A DNA stretch of 64,000 bases from QHCA01 sp038237645 (GTDB lineage: Bacteria > Actinomycetota > Actinomycetes > Mycobacteriales > QHCA01), in assembly GCA_038237645.1 (NCBI GenBank), contig JBBRYN010000006.1, positions 1 to 64,000 of the forward strand, read 5' to 3'. The notes under the pieces are model-generated. The model was not told where the DNA came from. It saw only the letters and a list, made by a program, of their open reading frames with translations, and searched no databases. How positions within the stretch are numbered: the stretch's first letter is position 1; each line of letters starts with the position of its first letter. Positions 1 to 7,573 of the stretch are shown here, piece after piece. Both the position numbers and the translations under genes were made by a program.

Positions 1-131
1 CCGTCCGCTATCCGAAAGCTGCGTAACTATGCCAAGAAGATCATCGGTAAGCCGTGTGCGGGAAAACCGCACGCACGGTTTGAAAGGGGGATGGGGAAAC
101 AGGGCCGCAACGCGGCTCCTGCGCCCCTGAC
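1..131 (+). mobile_element. 3' end of a group II intron (domains IV-end, V, VI)
   Basis: Positions 49-81 fold as a group II intron domain V: an AAGCCGTG strand pairs with CACGGTTT, a two-base CG bulge follows, then TGCGG/CCGCA closes a GAAAA-type loop, and the catalytic AGC triad is present. A second hairpin at about 88-130 (AGGGCCGC against GCGGCTCCT, inside a GGGG/CCCC stem) fits domain VI. The intron should end at about 131-135 in a TGAC/CCAC context. The intron-encoded reverse transcriptase would lie upstream, outside the window. The TAA at 24-26 could end its reading frame, but nothing confirms that. The exact 3' splice site cannot be fixed without the other boundary. Confidence 0.85.
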
Positions 132-136
132 CACCA

Positions 137-1732
137 ATGTACGACTACGTTGTCGTGGGGGCGGGCAGCGCCGGGTGCGTGCTGGCGGCCCGGCTGACCG
201 AGGATCCCGGCACCTCGGTGCTGCTCATCGAGGCCGGCGGTCGTGACGACGCCGAGGAAGTCCGCATCCCACTGGCCTTCTCGACGCTGTTCCGCACCCG
301 GCACGACTGGGCGTTCACCACCGTCAACCAGAAGCATGCGAACGGCCGGTCACTCTTCTGGCCGCGCGGCAAGCTGCTCGGCGGGAGCTCCTCGATCAAC
401 GCCATGATCTACATTCGCGGCAACCGGCTGGACTACGACTCTTGGCGCGACGACTACGGCTGCACCGGCTGGGGCTATGCCGACCTGCTGCCCTACTTCC
501 TTCGGTCCGAGGATCAGGCTCACGGCGCCTCGGCGTATCACGGCGCCGGCGGGCCGCTGCGGGTGGAGGACCTGCGGCACCTGCACGAGTTGAGCCGGTC
601 CTTTGTGGATGCGGCTGCGGCGTGGGGCGTCCGGCCCACCGGTGACTTCAACGGCGCTGAGCAGGAGGGCGTGGCGCCCTATCAGGTGACGATGCGGCGG
701 GGAAGGCGATGGTCGGTGGCCGACGGCTACCTGCGCCCCGCCCTGGACCGGCCCAACCTGACGGTGCTGACCGACGCGCTGGTGACCAAGGTGGTCATCG
801 AGGGCGGCCGGGTGGTCGGCGTGGCCTACCGCCGAGCGGGGCAGGAGGAAGTGGCCCGGGCCGGCGACGAGGTCATCCTGGCCGCCGGATCCGTCAAGAG
901 CCCCCACCTGCTGTTGCTGTCGGGCATCGGCCCGGCCCAGCACCTGCGCGAGCACTCGATCGAGGTGGTCGTCGACCTGCCGGGCGTCGGCGCCAACCTA
1001 CAGGACCATCCGATCGTCCCGGTGCTGTGGTTCACCCGCGGTATCGCCCGCGACCTCAACGACAGCGGAGTGGCCGACCTGCTGCGCTGGCGGCTCACCC
1101 GGCGCGGGATGCTGGCGTCCAACGCCGCCGAGGCCGGCGCGTTCCTGCGATCCGACGACGCGCTGCCCGCTCCCGATCTGCAGTTTCTCGTTGCTCCGGC
1201 GGCGTTTCTCGACCTGGGGATGTCCGAACCCATCGGCCGGGGCTTCACCATGGGCCCGACCCTGGTGTCGGTGGCCAGCCGCGGGAGGCTAACCCTGCGT
1301 TCCGCCGACCCGAGGTGGCAGCCGGCCATCGACCCCGCCTACCTCTGCGACCCCGCCGACCTCGAAGCCCTGCTCGTGGGCGTCCGCGTCGCTCGGGAGA
1401 TTGCCGCCGAGGCTCCGCTGGCCCGCCATCTGGCCGAGGAGCACGTGCCGGGTGCCGACATCACTCACACCGACGGGTTGCGAGACTACGTCCGCCGCAG
1501 CGTCGAGACCCTGTATCACCCGGTGTCGACCTGCGCCATGGGCTCGGGGGAGGACAGCGTGGTGGATCCGTCGCTGCGGGTCCGCGGCCTGGCCGGACTG
1601 CGGGTCGTCGACGCCTCGGTGATGCCGGCCGTGCCCCGTGGCAATACCAACGCACCGACCATCGCCATCGCCGAGCGGGCAGCCGACCTGCTGCGCGGCC
1701 GGGAGCCGCTGCCACCGGCCACCGGCGTCTGA
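137..1732 (+). CDS. GMC family FAD-dependent oxidoreductase (choline/alcohol dehydrogenase-like)
   Basis: The 531-residue protein has the length usual for GMC oxidoreductases. The N-terminal Rossmann motif GAGSAGC binds the FAD ADP moiety. GMC signature 1 (RGKLLGGSSSINAMIYIRG) and signature 2 (GSVKSPHLLLLSGIGP) are intact. The C-terminal catalytic pair is present as His461 in YHPVSTCAMG and Asn in GNTNAPT. It probably oxidises a primary alcohol or choline-like substrate to the aldehyde; the substrate is not readable. An aldehyde dehydrogenase lies nearby on the other strand and could act on the product (inference). The ATG directly abuts the 3' end of a group II intron, so no ribosome binding site is visible; translation may depend on splicing or on a site supplied by the upstream exon. 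Confidence 0.93.
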   Translation: MYDYVVVGAGSAGCVLAARLTEDPGTSVLLIEAGGRDDAEEVRIPLAFSTLFRTRHDWAFTTVNQKHANGRSLFWPRGKLLGGSSSINAMIYIRGNRLDYDSWRDDYGCTGWGYADLLPYFLRSEDQAHGASAYHGAGGPLRVEDLRHLHELSRSFVDAAAAWGVRPTGDFNGAEQEGVAPYQVTMRRGRRWSVADGYLRPALDRPNLTVLTDALVTKVVIEGGRVVGVAYRRAGQEEVARAGDEVILAAGSVKSPHLLLLSGIGPAQHLREHSIEVVVDLPGVGANLQDHPIVPVLWFTRGIARDLNDSGVADLLRWRLTRRGMLASNAAEAGAFLRSDDALPAPDLQFLVAPAAFLDLGMSEPIGRGFTMGPTLVSVASRGRLTLRSADPRWQPAIDPAYLCDPADLEALLVGVRVAREIAAEAPLARHLAEEHVPGADITHTDGLRDYVRRSVETLYHPVSTCAMGSGEDSVVDPSLRVRGLAGLRVVDASVMPAVPRGNTNAPTIAIAERAADLLRGREPLPPATGV

Positions 1733-1843
1733 CCAGGCGGTTGAACTCCGGCCCGGACCGTGGCGCAGCCCGTACCGCCGACAAAGCCGTCGCCGTCCCG
1801 CGGCCGGCCGCCTAGGCTGACGTGCCTGCCCGGGGGGTACATC

Positions 1844-2254
1844 ATGGCCAGGAAGCGCGATGTCGAGGTGCCGTTTCGAACGGACCGGCAAGCGGCGTAG
1901 GGGGTATCCCCAGCGAGACCCGCGTCAAGCGGGGCAACCGCGTCGTCGGGGACGGCAAGGATCTCATCGAGAAACTCGGCGGCAGCGACCTGTGTCCGTG
2001 CGGCTCCGGGCGCCGATTTCCGCCGCTGCTGCCGGTCCGACGGCCGCTACGACGACAGCCGGGGCGACTACTACCCGATGACGGCTGGGCGAGTGAGCAT
2101 CGAGCGAAGCGAGGAGCGGAGCGAGATGACGGCTGGGCGAGTGAGCATCGAGCGAAGCGAGGAGCGGAGCGAGATGACGGCTGGGCGAGTGAGCATCGAG
2201 CGAAGCGAGGAGCGGAGCGAGATGACAATTAGCGTCGACCGTGCAACAGCGTGA
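1844..2254 (+). pseudogene. frameshifted SEC-C zinc-motif protein remnant
   Basis: Three consecutive segments in two frames make a sensible small protein. Frame 2 from ATG 1844 reads MARKRDVEVPFRTDRQA and stops near 1898. Frame 1 then carries SETRVKRGNRVVG up to DLCPCGSG at about 2010. Frame 2 resumes at 2015 with DFRRCC. DLCPCGSG joined to RRFRRCC is the canonical SEC-C motif (CPCGSGxxFxxCC), so a single indel near 2011 cuts the motif in half. The resumed frame runs through the 48 bp repeats and ends at 2252-2254, inside the tail of the opposing aldehyde dehydrogenase gene. It is either a decayed gene or carries two sequencing errors near G/C runs. Confidence 0.6.
2077..2220. repeat. 48-bp tandem repeat, three perfect copies
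   Basis: The unit starts GATGACGGCTGGGCGAGTGA and ends GGAGCGGAGCGA. Copies lie at 2077-2124, 2125-2172 and 2173-2220, followed by a partial GATGACA. Each contains the quasi-palindrome CGAGCGAAGCGAGGAGCGGA. The unit length is a multiple of three and stays open in several frames; frame 2 encodes MTAGRVSIERSEERSE per copy. The array abuts the stop codon of the aldehyde dehydrogenase. Confidence 0.95.
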
Positions 2255-3719
2255 TGATCTTGGCGATCCGGGCCTCCACCTCAGGGGTGCGGCGGAACGT
2301 CATGATCGGCATCGGCGGCCGGAAGCGCTGCCGGGTGATCGCCTTGACCCTGGCGAACTCCCGCAGCCCGTCCGCGCCGTGGATGCGGCCGAAGCCCGAC
2401 TCGCCGACGCCGCCCAACGGCAGGGCAGGCACGGCGAGGAAGGCCACCGCCGAGTTGACCGACGCCTGGCCGGAGCGCACCCGACGAGCCAGTTCCATGC
2501 CCCGTTTGCGGGCAAAGATGGCAGCGGCCAGCCCGTACCGGTTGGCGTTGGCCTTGTCCACGGCCTCGTCGGCGTCGCGAACCCGGGTGATGGTCAGGGT
2601 CGGCCCGAAGGTCTCTTCGGTCATGGCTGCTGCGTCCTCCGGGACGTCGACGAGCACAACCGGATCGACGTACGGTGGCCGCACCGACTCCCGCCCGCCG
2701 ACCAGCGCCCGCGCGCCGCGATCCAGCGCCTCGGAGATGTGCCGCCGGATGACGTCGACCTGCCCGGGCATCGTGATCGGGCCCAGCTGCGCGCCGGCGT
2801 CGTCACCGACTCGCAGCGCGCGGGCCAGCACGGTCAGCCGCTGCACGAACTCGTCGTAGACCGAGTCGACGACGTAGATCCGCTCGGTGCCCACACAGGT
2901 CTGCCCGGCGTTGACCATGCCTGCCCAGACCGCCGCATCGGCGGCTGCGGCCAGGTTGGCGTCGGAGTCGACGATGAGCACGTCCTTGCCGCCGCACTCC
3001 ATCACCACCGGGGTGAGGGTCTGCGCGCAGGCCGCCATCACCCGTTTGCCGGTGGCGGTGGAGCCGGTGAACGCGACCTTGTCCACACCGGACCGGCATA
3101 GTGCGGCACCCGTCTCACCGAAGCCGGTGACCAGCGACAGGACCGGCTGCTCGGGCACGACCTCCCCGAAGGTGCGCACCAGCCAGTGACCGATGGCCGG
3201 GGTGTATTCGCTCGGCTTGAAAACGACCGCGTTGCCGGCTGCCAGCGCGTATCCGATGGAGCCCATGGGCGTATAGACCGGGTAGTTCCAGGGACCGATC
3301 ACGGCCACGACACCGTACGGCTGGTGCTCGATCGTGGCCGCCTGGTTGAGCATGAACATGCCGGGCGAGACTCGTCGCGGGCCGAGTACCGGCTTGGCGT
3401 GCCGGGCCGCCCAGTTCAGGTGCTCGATGCAGCCCGCGACTTCGCAGAAGGCGTCGCCGACCGGCTTGCCGTTCTCGCGATGGATCAACTCGGCCAACTG
3501 GGCGGTGCGGCGGGCCAGGACACCTTTCCACGCCATCAACCTCCGGCGGCGCCCGTCCCAGCCCAGCTCGCCCCACCAATGGGCTGCGATGCGGGCCCGG
3601 TCGACGACGGCCGCCACCTGACCGGCGTCGTCGACGCCGAATCTGGCGATCGGCTCGCCCGTCGCCGGGTTGACCGAGGCGAAGGTGTCGAGCGCGTCCA
3701 GATCTGGATCCAGCGACAT
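2229..3719 (-). CDS. NAD(P)-dependent aldehyde dehydrogenase
   Basis: This 496-residue ALDH-superfamily enzyme oxidises an aldehyde to the acid. The oxyanion Asn145 sits in GPWNYP, the general base Glu241 in MECGGKD and the nucleophile Cys275 in AGQTCVG. The C-terminal PLGGVGESGFGR segment is typical of the family. The start was set at 3719 because GGAGG lies 6 nt upstream and the residues that follow (NPATGEPIARFG) are where this family normally begins; longer readings add a low-complexity, non-homologous extension. The tail resembles succinate-semialdehyde-type enzymes, but the substrate is not determined. The stop codon directly touches the 48 bp tandem repeat. It is divergent from the 3-hydroxyacyl-CoA dehydrogenase at 3822. 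Confidence 0.93.
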   Translation of the reverse strand: MSLDPDLDALDTFASVNPATGEPIARFGVDDAGQVAAVVDRARIAAHWWGELGWDGRRRRLMAWKGVLARRTAQLAELIHRENGKPVGDAFCEVAGCIEHLNWAARHAKPVLGPRRVSPGMFMLNQAATIEHQPYGVVAVIGPWNYPVYTPMGSIGYALAAGNAVVFKPSEYTPAIGHWLVRTFGEVVPEQPVLSLVTGFGETGAALCRSGVDKVAFTGSTATGKRVMAACAQTLTPVVMECGGKDVLIVDSDANLAAAADAAVWAGMVNAGQTCVGTERIYVVDSVYDEFVQRLTVLARALRVGDDAGAQLGPITMPGQVDVIRRHISEALDRGARALVGGRESVRPPYVDPVVLVDVPEDAAAMTEETFGPTLTITRVRDADEAVDKANANRYGLAAAIFARKRGMELARRVRSGQASVNSAVAFLAVPALPLGGVGESGFGRIHGADGLREFARVKAITRQRFRPPMPIMTFRRTPEVEARIAKIITLLHGRR

Positions 3720-3821
3720 TGGGACCTCCGGCGGTTCTCCGACGATCGTGCCTGGGCCGAGGCTAGCCCGCTTCGGTCCCGTAGTCAGTGGGCGAGGACG
3801 CGGCAGTGCGACACTTGGCCG

Positions 3822-5606
3822 ATGGGGCGCAGCTTCGACAAGGTGGGCGTGATCGGACTGGGCACCATGGGTGCCGGCATCGCCGAGGTGATGGCTCGAT
3901 CCGGGCTGACCGTGGTCGGTATCGAGGTGTCGGACGAGGCGCTCGAGCGCGGGCGGGGACATATCGAGCACTCCACCGCCCGCGCGGTCAAGCGCGGCAA
4001 GCTGACCGAGGGCGAGCAGCGCACGATCTTCTCCGCCATCACCTTCAGCACAGCGATGGCCGAGGTGAAGGACGCCGATCTGGTCGTCGAGGCGATCCCC
4101 GAGAAGCTCCAGTTGAAGCAGCGTGCCTTCGCCGATCTCGACGGCATCTGCTCGGCAGAGACGATCCTGGCCACGAACACGTCGTCGCTGTCCGTCACGG
4201 AGATCGCGGTCGCCACGTCACGACCCTCTCGGGTGATCGGCATGCACTTCTTCAACCCGGCGCCGATCATGAAGTTGATCGAGGTCATCGCCACTGTGGT
4301 CACGGACCCGCAGGTCGTCACGGACGTCGAAGGGCTCGTGCAGCGGATCGGCAAGGTCGACGTCACGGTCAGCGACAAGGCGGGCTTCATCGCCAATGCG
4401 CTGCTGTTCGGTTACCTCAACCACGCGGTTTCGATGTACGAGTCGCGCTACGCCAGTCGCGAGGACATCGACGCGGCGATGAAGCTCGGCTGCGGCCTTC
4501 CGATGGGTCCGCTGGCACTGATGGACCTGATCGGAATCGACACCGCGTACGAAATCCTGGACACGATGTACCGCCAGGGGCGCAACCGGTTGCACGCACC
4601 GAGCCCGCTGATCAAGCAGATGTCCAGTGCCGGGCTGCTCGGGCGAAAGACCGGCCGCGGCTTCTACACCTACGAACAGCCGGACTCCCCGATCGTGGTG
4701 ACCGATGCGGAGGCGGCCGCGGCCGGCGGTCTGATGGGGGGCGACCCGCGGCCGGTGGCAACGGTCGGCATCGTCGGCTCGGGCACGATGGCGGCCGGCC
4801 TCGTCGAGGTATTCGCCAAGGGCGGCTACGACGTCACCTTCGTGGCGCGCAGCCCGGACAAGGTCGACGCGGTGCAGGCGGCCGTCGCCCGGTCGATGGA
4901 CAAGGCAGTCCTGCGCGGCAAGCTCGACACGGCCGACCGCGACGCCGCGGCGCGCCGGATCGTCGGCACCACCCGGCTCGACGACCTCGCCGCATGTGAC
5001 CTGGTCGTCGAGGCGATCGTGGAGTCACTGGTGGTCAAACAGGCGTTGTTCGCCGCGCTCGACGAGGTGTGCCGGCCAGGTGCGGTGCTGGCCAGCACCA
5101 CCTCCTCGCTGCCGATCGTGGAGTGCGCAGCGGCGACCGCCCGGCCGCGGGACGTCGTGGGCATGCACTTCTTCAATCCCGCGCAGGTCATGACATTGGT
5201 TGAGGTCGTCCGTACGGTGTCGACCGACCCCGGCGTGGTGGCCACGGTCCGGGCGGTCGCCGAGCGGCTGGGCCGGCACCCGGTGACCTGCGGCGACCGG
5301 TCCGGCTTCATCGTCAACGCGTTGCTGTTCCCGTACCTCAACGATGCGGTGAAGATGCTGGAGGCGCACTACGCGACTGCCGACGACATCGACGCTGCGA
5401 TGAAGGTCGGCTGCGGCTACCCGATGGGGCCGTTCGAGTTGCTCGACGTCGTCGGCCTCGACATAGCGCTTGCCATCCAGCGGTCGCTCTACCTGGAGTT
5501 CCGCGAACCCGGATTCGCACCCGCGCCGCTGCTCGAGCATCTCGTGACCGCCGGCTACCTCGGCCGCAAGACCCGCCGCGGTTTCCGCGACCACGCCGGC
5601 TCGTGA
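3822..5606 (+). CDS. tandem-domain 3-hydroxyacyl-CoA dehydrogenase
   Basis: The 594 residues form two complete copies of the 3-hydroxybutyryl-CoA dehydrogenase fold (about 1-285 and 312-594). They oxidise (S)-3-hydroxyacyl-CoA to 3-oxoacyl-CoA with NAD. Copy 1 has GLGTMGAG (12-19) and catalytic His142 in MHFFNPAP. Copy 2 has GSGTMAAG (319-326), where the last glycine of GxGxxG is alanine, and His449 in MHFFNPAQ. Both copies keep the GFIxNALLFxYLN helix. Internal fusions of this kind are known in actinobacteria. The start at ATG 3822 is chosen because the Rossmann fold begins within ten residues; no clear Shine-Dalgarno site is present. The stop overlaps the next start by 4 bp (GTGA). Confidence 0.92.
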   Translation: MGRSFDKVGVIGLGTMGAGIAEVMARSGLTVVGIEVSDEALERGRGHIEHSTARAVKRGKLTEGEQRTIFSAITFSTAMAEVKDADLVVEAIPEKLQLKQRAFADLDGICSAETILATNTSSLSVTEIAVATSRPSRVIGMHFFNPAPIMKLIEVIATVVTDPQVVTDVEGLVQRIGKVDVTVSDKAGFIANALLFGYLNHAVSMYESRYASREDIDAAMKLGCGLPMGPLALMDLIGIDTAYEILDTMYRQGRNRLHAPSPLIKQMSSAGLLGRKTGRGFYTYEQPDSPIVVTDAEAAAAGGLMGGDPRPVATVGIVGSGTMAAGLVEVFAKGGYDVTFVARSPDKVDAVQAAVARSMDKAVLRGKLDTADRDAAARRIVGTTRLDDLAACDLVVEAIVESLVVKQALFAALDEVCRPGAVLASTTSSLPIVECAAATARPRDVVGMHFFNPAQVMTLVEVVRTVSTDPGVVATVRAVAERLGRHPVTCGDRSGFIVNALLFPYLNDAVKMLEAHYATADDIDAAMKVGCGYPMGPFELLDVVGLDIALAIQRSLYLEFREPGFAPAPLLEHLVTAGYLGRKTRRGFRDHAGS

Positions 5607-5941
5607 GCCGCCGCGCCAACCGGCGACGGGCCGAAGGCATCCCGCTCAACGTCCGGTCGGCCCTGCACGGCGTCGACCGGATCGAGTCGGCAGGTGACGG
5701 CGACTGGGTCGTCCGGCCGGTGACCGGCGCCGCGGCCACCAAGAGCTACCGCTGTCCGGGCTGCGACCACGAGATCTACCCGGGCACGTCGCATCTGGTG
5801 GCCTGGCCCGCCGAAGGCACCGCTGCCAGTGGGCCGGGTGGCCCCGACGAGCGGCGGCACTGGCACAAGCCCTGCTGGGCCGCCCGGAGCCGGCGCGGGG
5901 TGAAGGTGCAGCGCTCGCGAAACGCTCCCCGGTACGGCTGA
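5603..5941 (+). CDS. conserved actinobacterial protein with CxxC...HxxxC zinc motif
   Basis: This 112-residue basic protein starts at GTG inside the stop of the preceding dehydrogenase (GTGA overlap), which indicates translational coupling. The core YRCPGCDHEIYPGTSH followed by RRHWHKPCW supplies two Cys, then His and Cys, as in a small zinc-binding fold. Similar proteins in Streptomyces are often labelled 'ATP/GTP-binding protein' without evidence, and no P-loop is visible here. The function is unknown. It is followed after 3 bp by an alpha/beta hydrolase, so 3822-6676 is probably one transcript. Confidence 0.8.
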   Translation: MSRRANRRRAEGIPLNVRSALHGVDRIESAGDGDWVVRPVTGAAATKSYRCPGCDHEIYPGTSHLVAWPAEGTAASGPGGPDERRHWHKPCWAARSRRGVKVQRSRNAPRYG

Positions 5942-5944
5942 GGC

Positions 5945-6676
5945 ATGGCCGACATCCGCGGCACGTCGGTCCTACCGGCCCGTCGCGAGCCGATCACCCT
6001 GCACACGGCCGACGGACTGGCACTCGTCGGCGAGCTTGCCCGGCCGCTCGACCGCCTCCCGGTGGCCACCCTCGTCTGCCTGCATCCGCTGCCGACCCAT
6101 GGCGGCATGATGGACAGCCACCTGCTGCGCAAGGCCTCCTTCCGGTTGCCGGCCCGGGCCGGCATCGCCGTACTCCGCTTCAACACCCGGGGCACATCCT
6201 CGGCCCGCGGCCGCAGCGAAGGTGAGTTCGGCGGCGGGCAGGCCGAGCGCCACGACCTCGCGGCTGCCGTTGAATACGCCGACTTCCACGACCTGCCCGG
6301 CCCCTGGCTGGTCGGCTGGTCGTTCGGATCGGATCTGGCGCTGCAGCACGGGTGCGATCCGACGGTGGTGGGTGCCGTGCTCATCTCCCCGCCGCTGCGG
6401 ACGACGACCGACGCCGATCTCGCCGTGTGGGCCGCCGCGGGCAAACCCGTCGTGTGCATCGTGCCGGAATTCGACGACTACCTGCGCCCGAAGGAGGCCC
6501 GCCGGCGCTTTGCCCGCATCCCGCAGGCCGAGGTGGTGCCGATCAGCGGGGCGAAGCACCTGCTCGTCGGATGCACCGATCAGGTGCTCGACGAGGTGGT
6601 CCGGGCCGTGGCGCCCGCTGCCTACCCGCTGCCGCGACAGTTCGACGGGCCCGTCGAGCCTGCCTCGGCCCGCTGA
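5945..6676 (+). CDS. alpha/beta hydrolase
   Basis: The 243-residue protein is a compact alpha/beta hydrolase. The nucleophile elbow is GWSFGS with Ser126; the acid is probably Asp in VPEFDDYLRP and the base His in GAKHLLVG near the C terminus. The LHPLPTHGG loop after the second strand is where the oxyanion residues of this family lie. No signal peptide is seen, so it is cytoplasmic. It lies 3 bp downstream of the zinc-motif gene and 24 bp upstream of an SDR gene. The substrate cannot be inferred; it could be an esterase or a thioesterase, which would suit the acyl-CoA neighbourhood. Confidence 0.85.
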   Translation: MADIRGTSVLPARREPITLHTADGLALVGELARPLDRLPVATLVCLHPLPTHGGMMDSHLLRKASFRLPARAGIAVLRFNTRGTSSARGRSEGEFGGGQAERHDLAAAVEYADFHDLPGPWLVGWSFGSDLALQHGCDPTVVGAVLISPPLRTTTDADLAVWAAAGKPVVCIVPEFDDYLRPKEARRRFARIPQAEVVPISGAKHLLVGCTDQVLDEVVRAVAPAAYPLPRQFDGPVEPASAR

Positions 6677-6700
6677 CGGTTGCATGACAGGATCGCGGAC

Positions 6701-7462
6701 GTGACGTCGATCTTCGACCTGACCGGAAAGAACGCTCTCGTGACCGGCGGATCGCGGGGGATCGGGCGGGCCATCGCACTGGCCCTGGCGGCGGCCGGGG
6801 CCCGGGTCGCGATCAACGGACGGGATCCCGCCGCCCTGCAAGCTGCGCGGGCCGAGATCGAGTCGGCCGGCGGCTCGGCGGTCGCGCTGCCGGCGGACGT
6901 CACCGACCGCGACGCCGTTCAGGCCATGGTCGCCGCGGCCATGGCCGCCATGGGTTCGCTCGACATCGTGGTCAACAACGCCGGCGGCACCGCCTTCATG
7001 GTCCCGTTCGGCGACCTCCGGTTCGGCGGCTGGGCCAAGGTGATGCGGCTCAACGTGGACTCGGTCGTACACGTCTGCCAGGCGGTGGCGCCGCACCTGC
7101 TCGACCGCGGGTCCGGCTCCGTGATCAACGTCGCCTCGGTGGCGGCCCTGGGCGGAACGCCCGGGCTGGCTCCTTATAGTGCCGCCAAGGCCGCGGTGCT
7201 GTCGCTGACCCGTAGCCTGGCCATGGAGTGGGCCGAGACCGGCGTACGGGTGAACGCCCTGTGCCCCGGCTGGACCGCCACCGACATCAACCGCGACCTG
7301 TGGCAGGACGGGAAGGCCTCCCGCGCGATTACCGCGACCATTCCGATGGGTAGGTGGGGCCGCGCCGAGGAGATGGCCGGGGCTGCGGTGTTCCTGGCCG
7401 GGGACGCCGCGTCCTACCTCACCGGTCAGGCGATCGTGGTCGACGGCGGCATCACCGCGTGA
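6701..7462 (+). CDS. SDR family NAD(P)-dependent oxidoreductase
   Basis: This is a classical short-chain dehydrogenase of 253 residues. It has cofactor motif TGGSRGIG (15-22), NNAG (92-95), catalytic Ser146 and Tyr159-x3-Lys163 in YSAAK, and the usual C terminus YLTGQAIVVDGG. The GTG at 6701 is preferred over the upstream TTG at 6680, because CAGGAT ends exactly 7 nt before it (the leaderless signature of this window) and the protein then starts in the usual place. The acyl-CoA dehydrogenase-type neighbours suggest a 3-oxoacyl or alcohol substrate, but nothing in the sequence proves it. Confidence 0.92.
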   Translation: MTSIFDLTGKNALVTGGSRGIGRAIALALAAAGARVAINGRDPAALQAARAEIESAGGSAVALPADVTDRDAVQAMVAAAMAAMGSLDIVVNNAGGTAFMVPFGDLRFGGWAKVMRLNVDSVVHVCQAVAPHLLDRGSGSVINVASVAALGGTPGLAPYSAAKAAVLSLTRSLAMEWAETGVRVNALCPGWTATDINRDLWQDGKASRAITATIPMGRWGRAEEMAGAAVFLAGDAASYLTGQAIVVDGGITA

Positions 7463-7522
7463 CGAACGGCCGCCGTACGGGTTCGGGTAACCAGGAATCG
7501 TCGTCGCGACGAACACCGGAGC

Positions 7523-7540
7523 GTCCGGCGGCCACCGGAC
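7523..7540. terminator. possible bidirectional terminator hairpin
   Basis: GTCCGG and CCGGAC form a 6-bp stem around CGGCCA in the 111-bp space between two convergent genes (SDR and AI-2E permease). There is no U-tract, so it is only a candidate. Confidence 0.35.
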
Positions 7541-7573
7541 CCCGGTCGCTGTAGAACGGATCGGGCGCGCTGT

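Noticed and set aside
2077..2227. Repeat array as a CRISPR
   Set aside because: The 48-bp units are directly adjacent with no spacers, and no cas genes are present.
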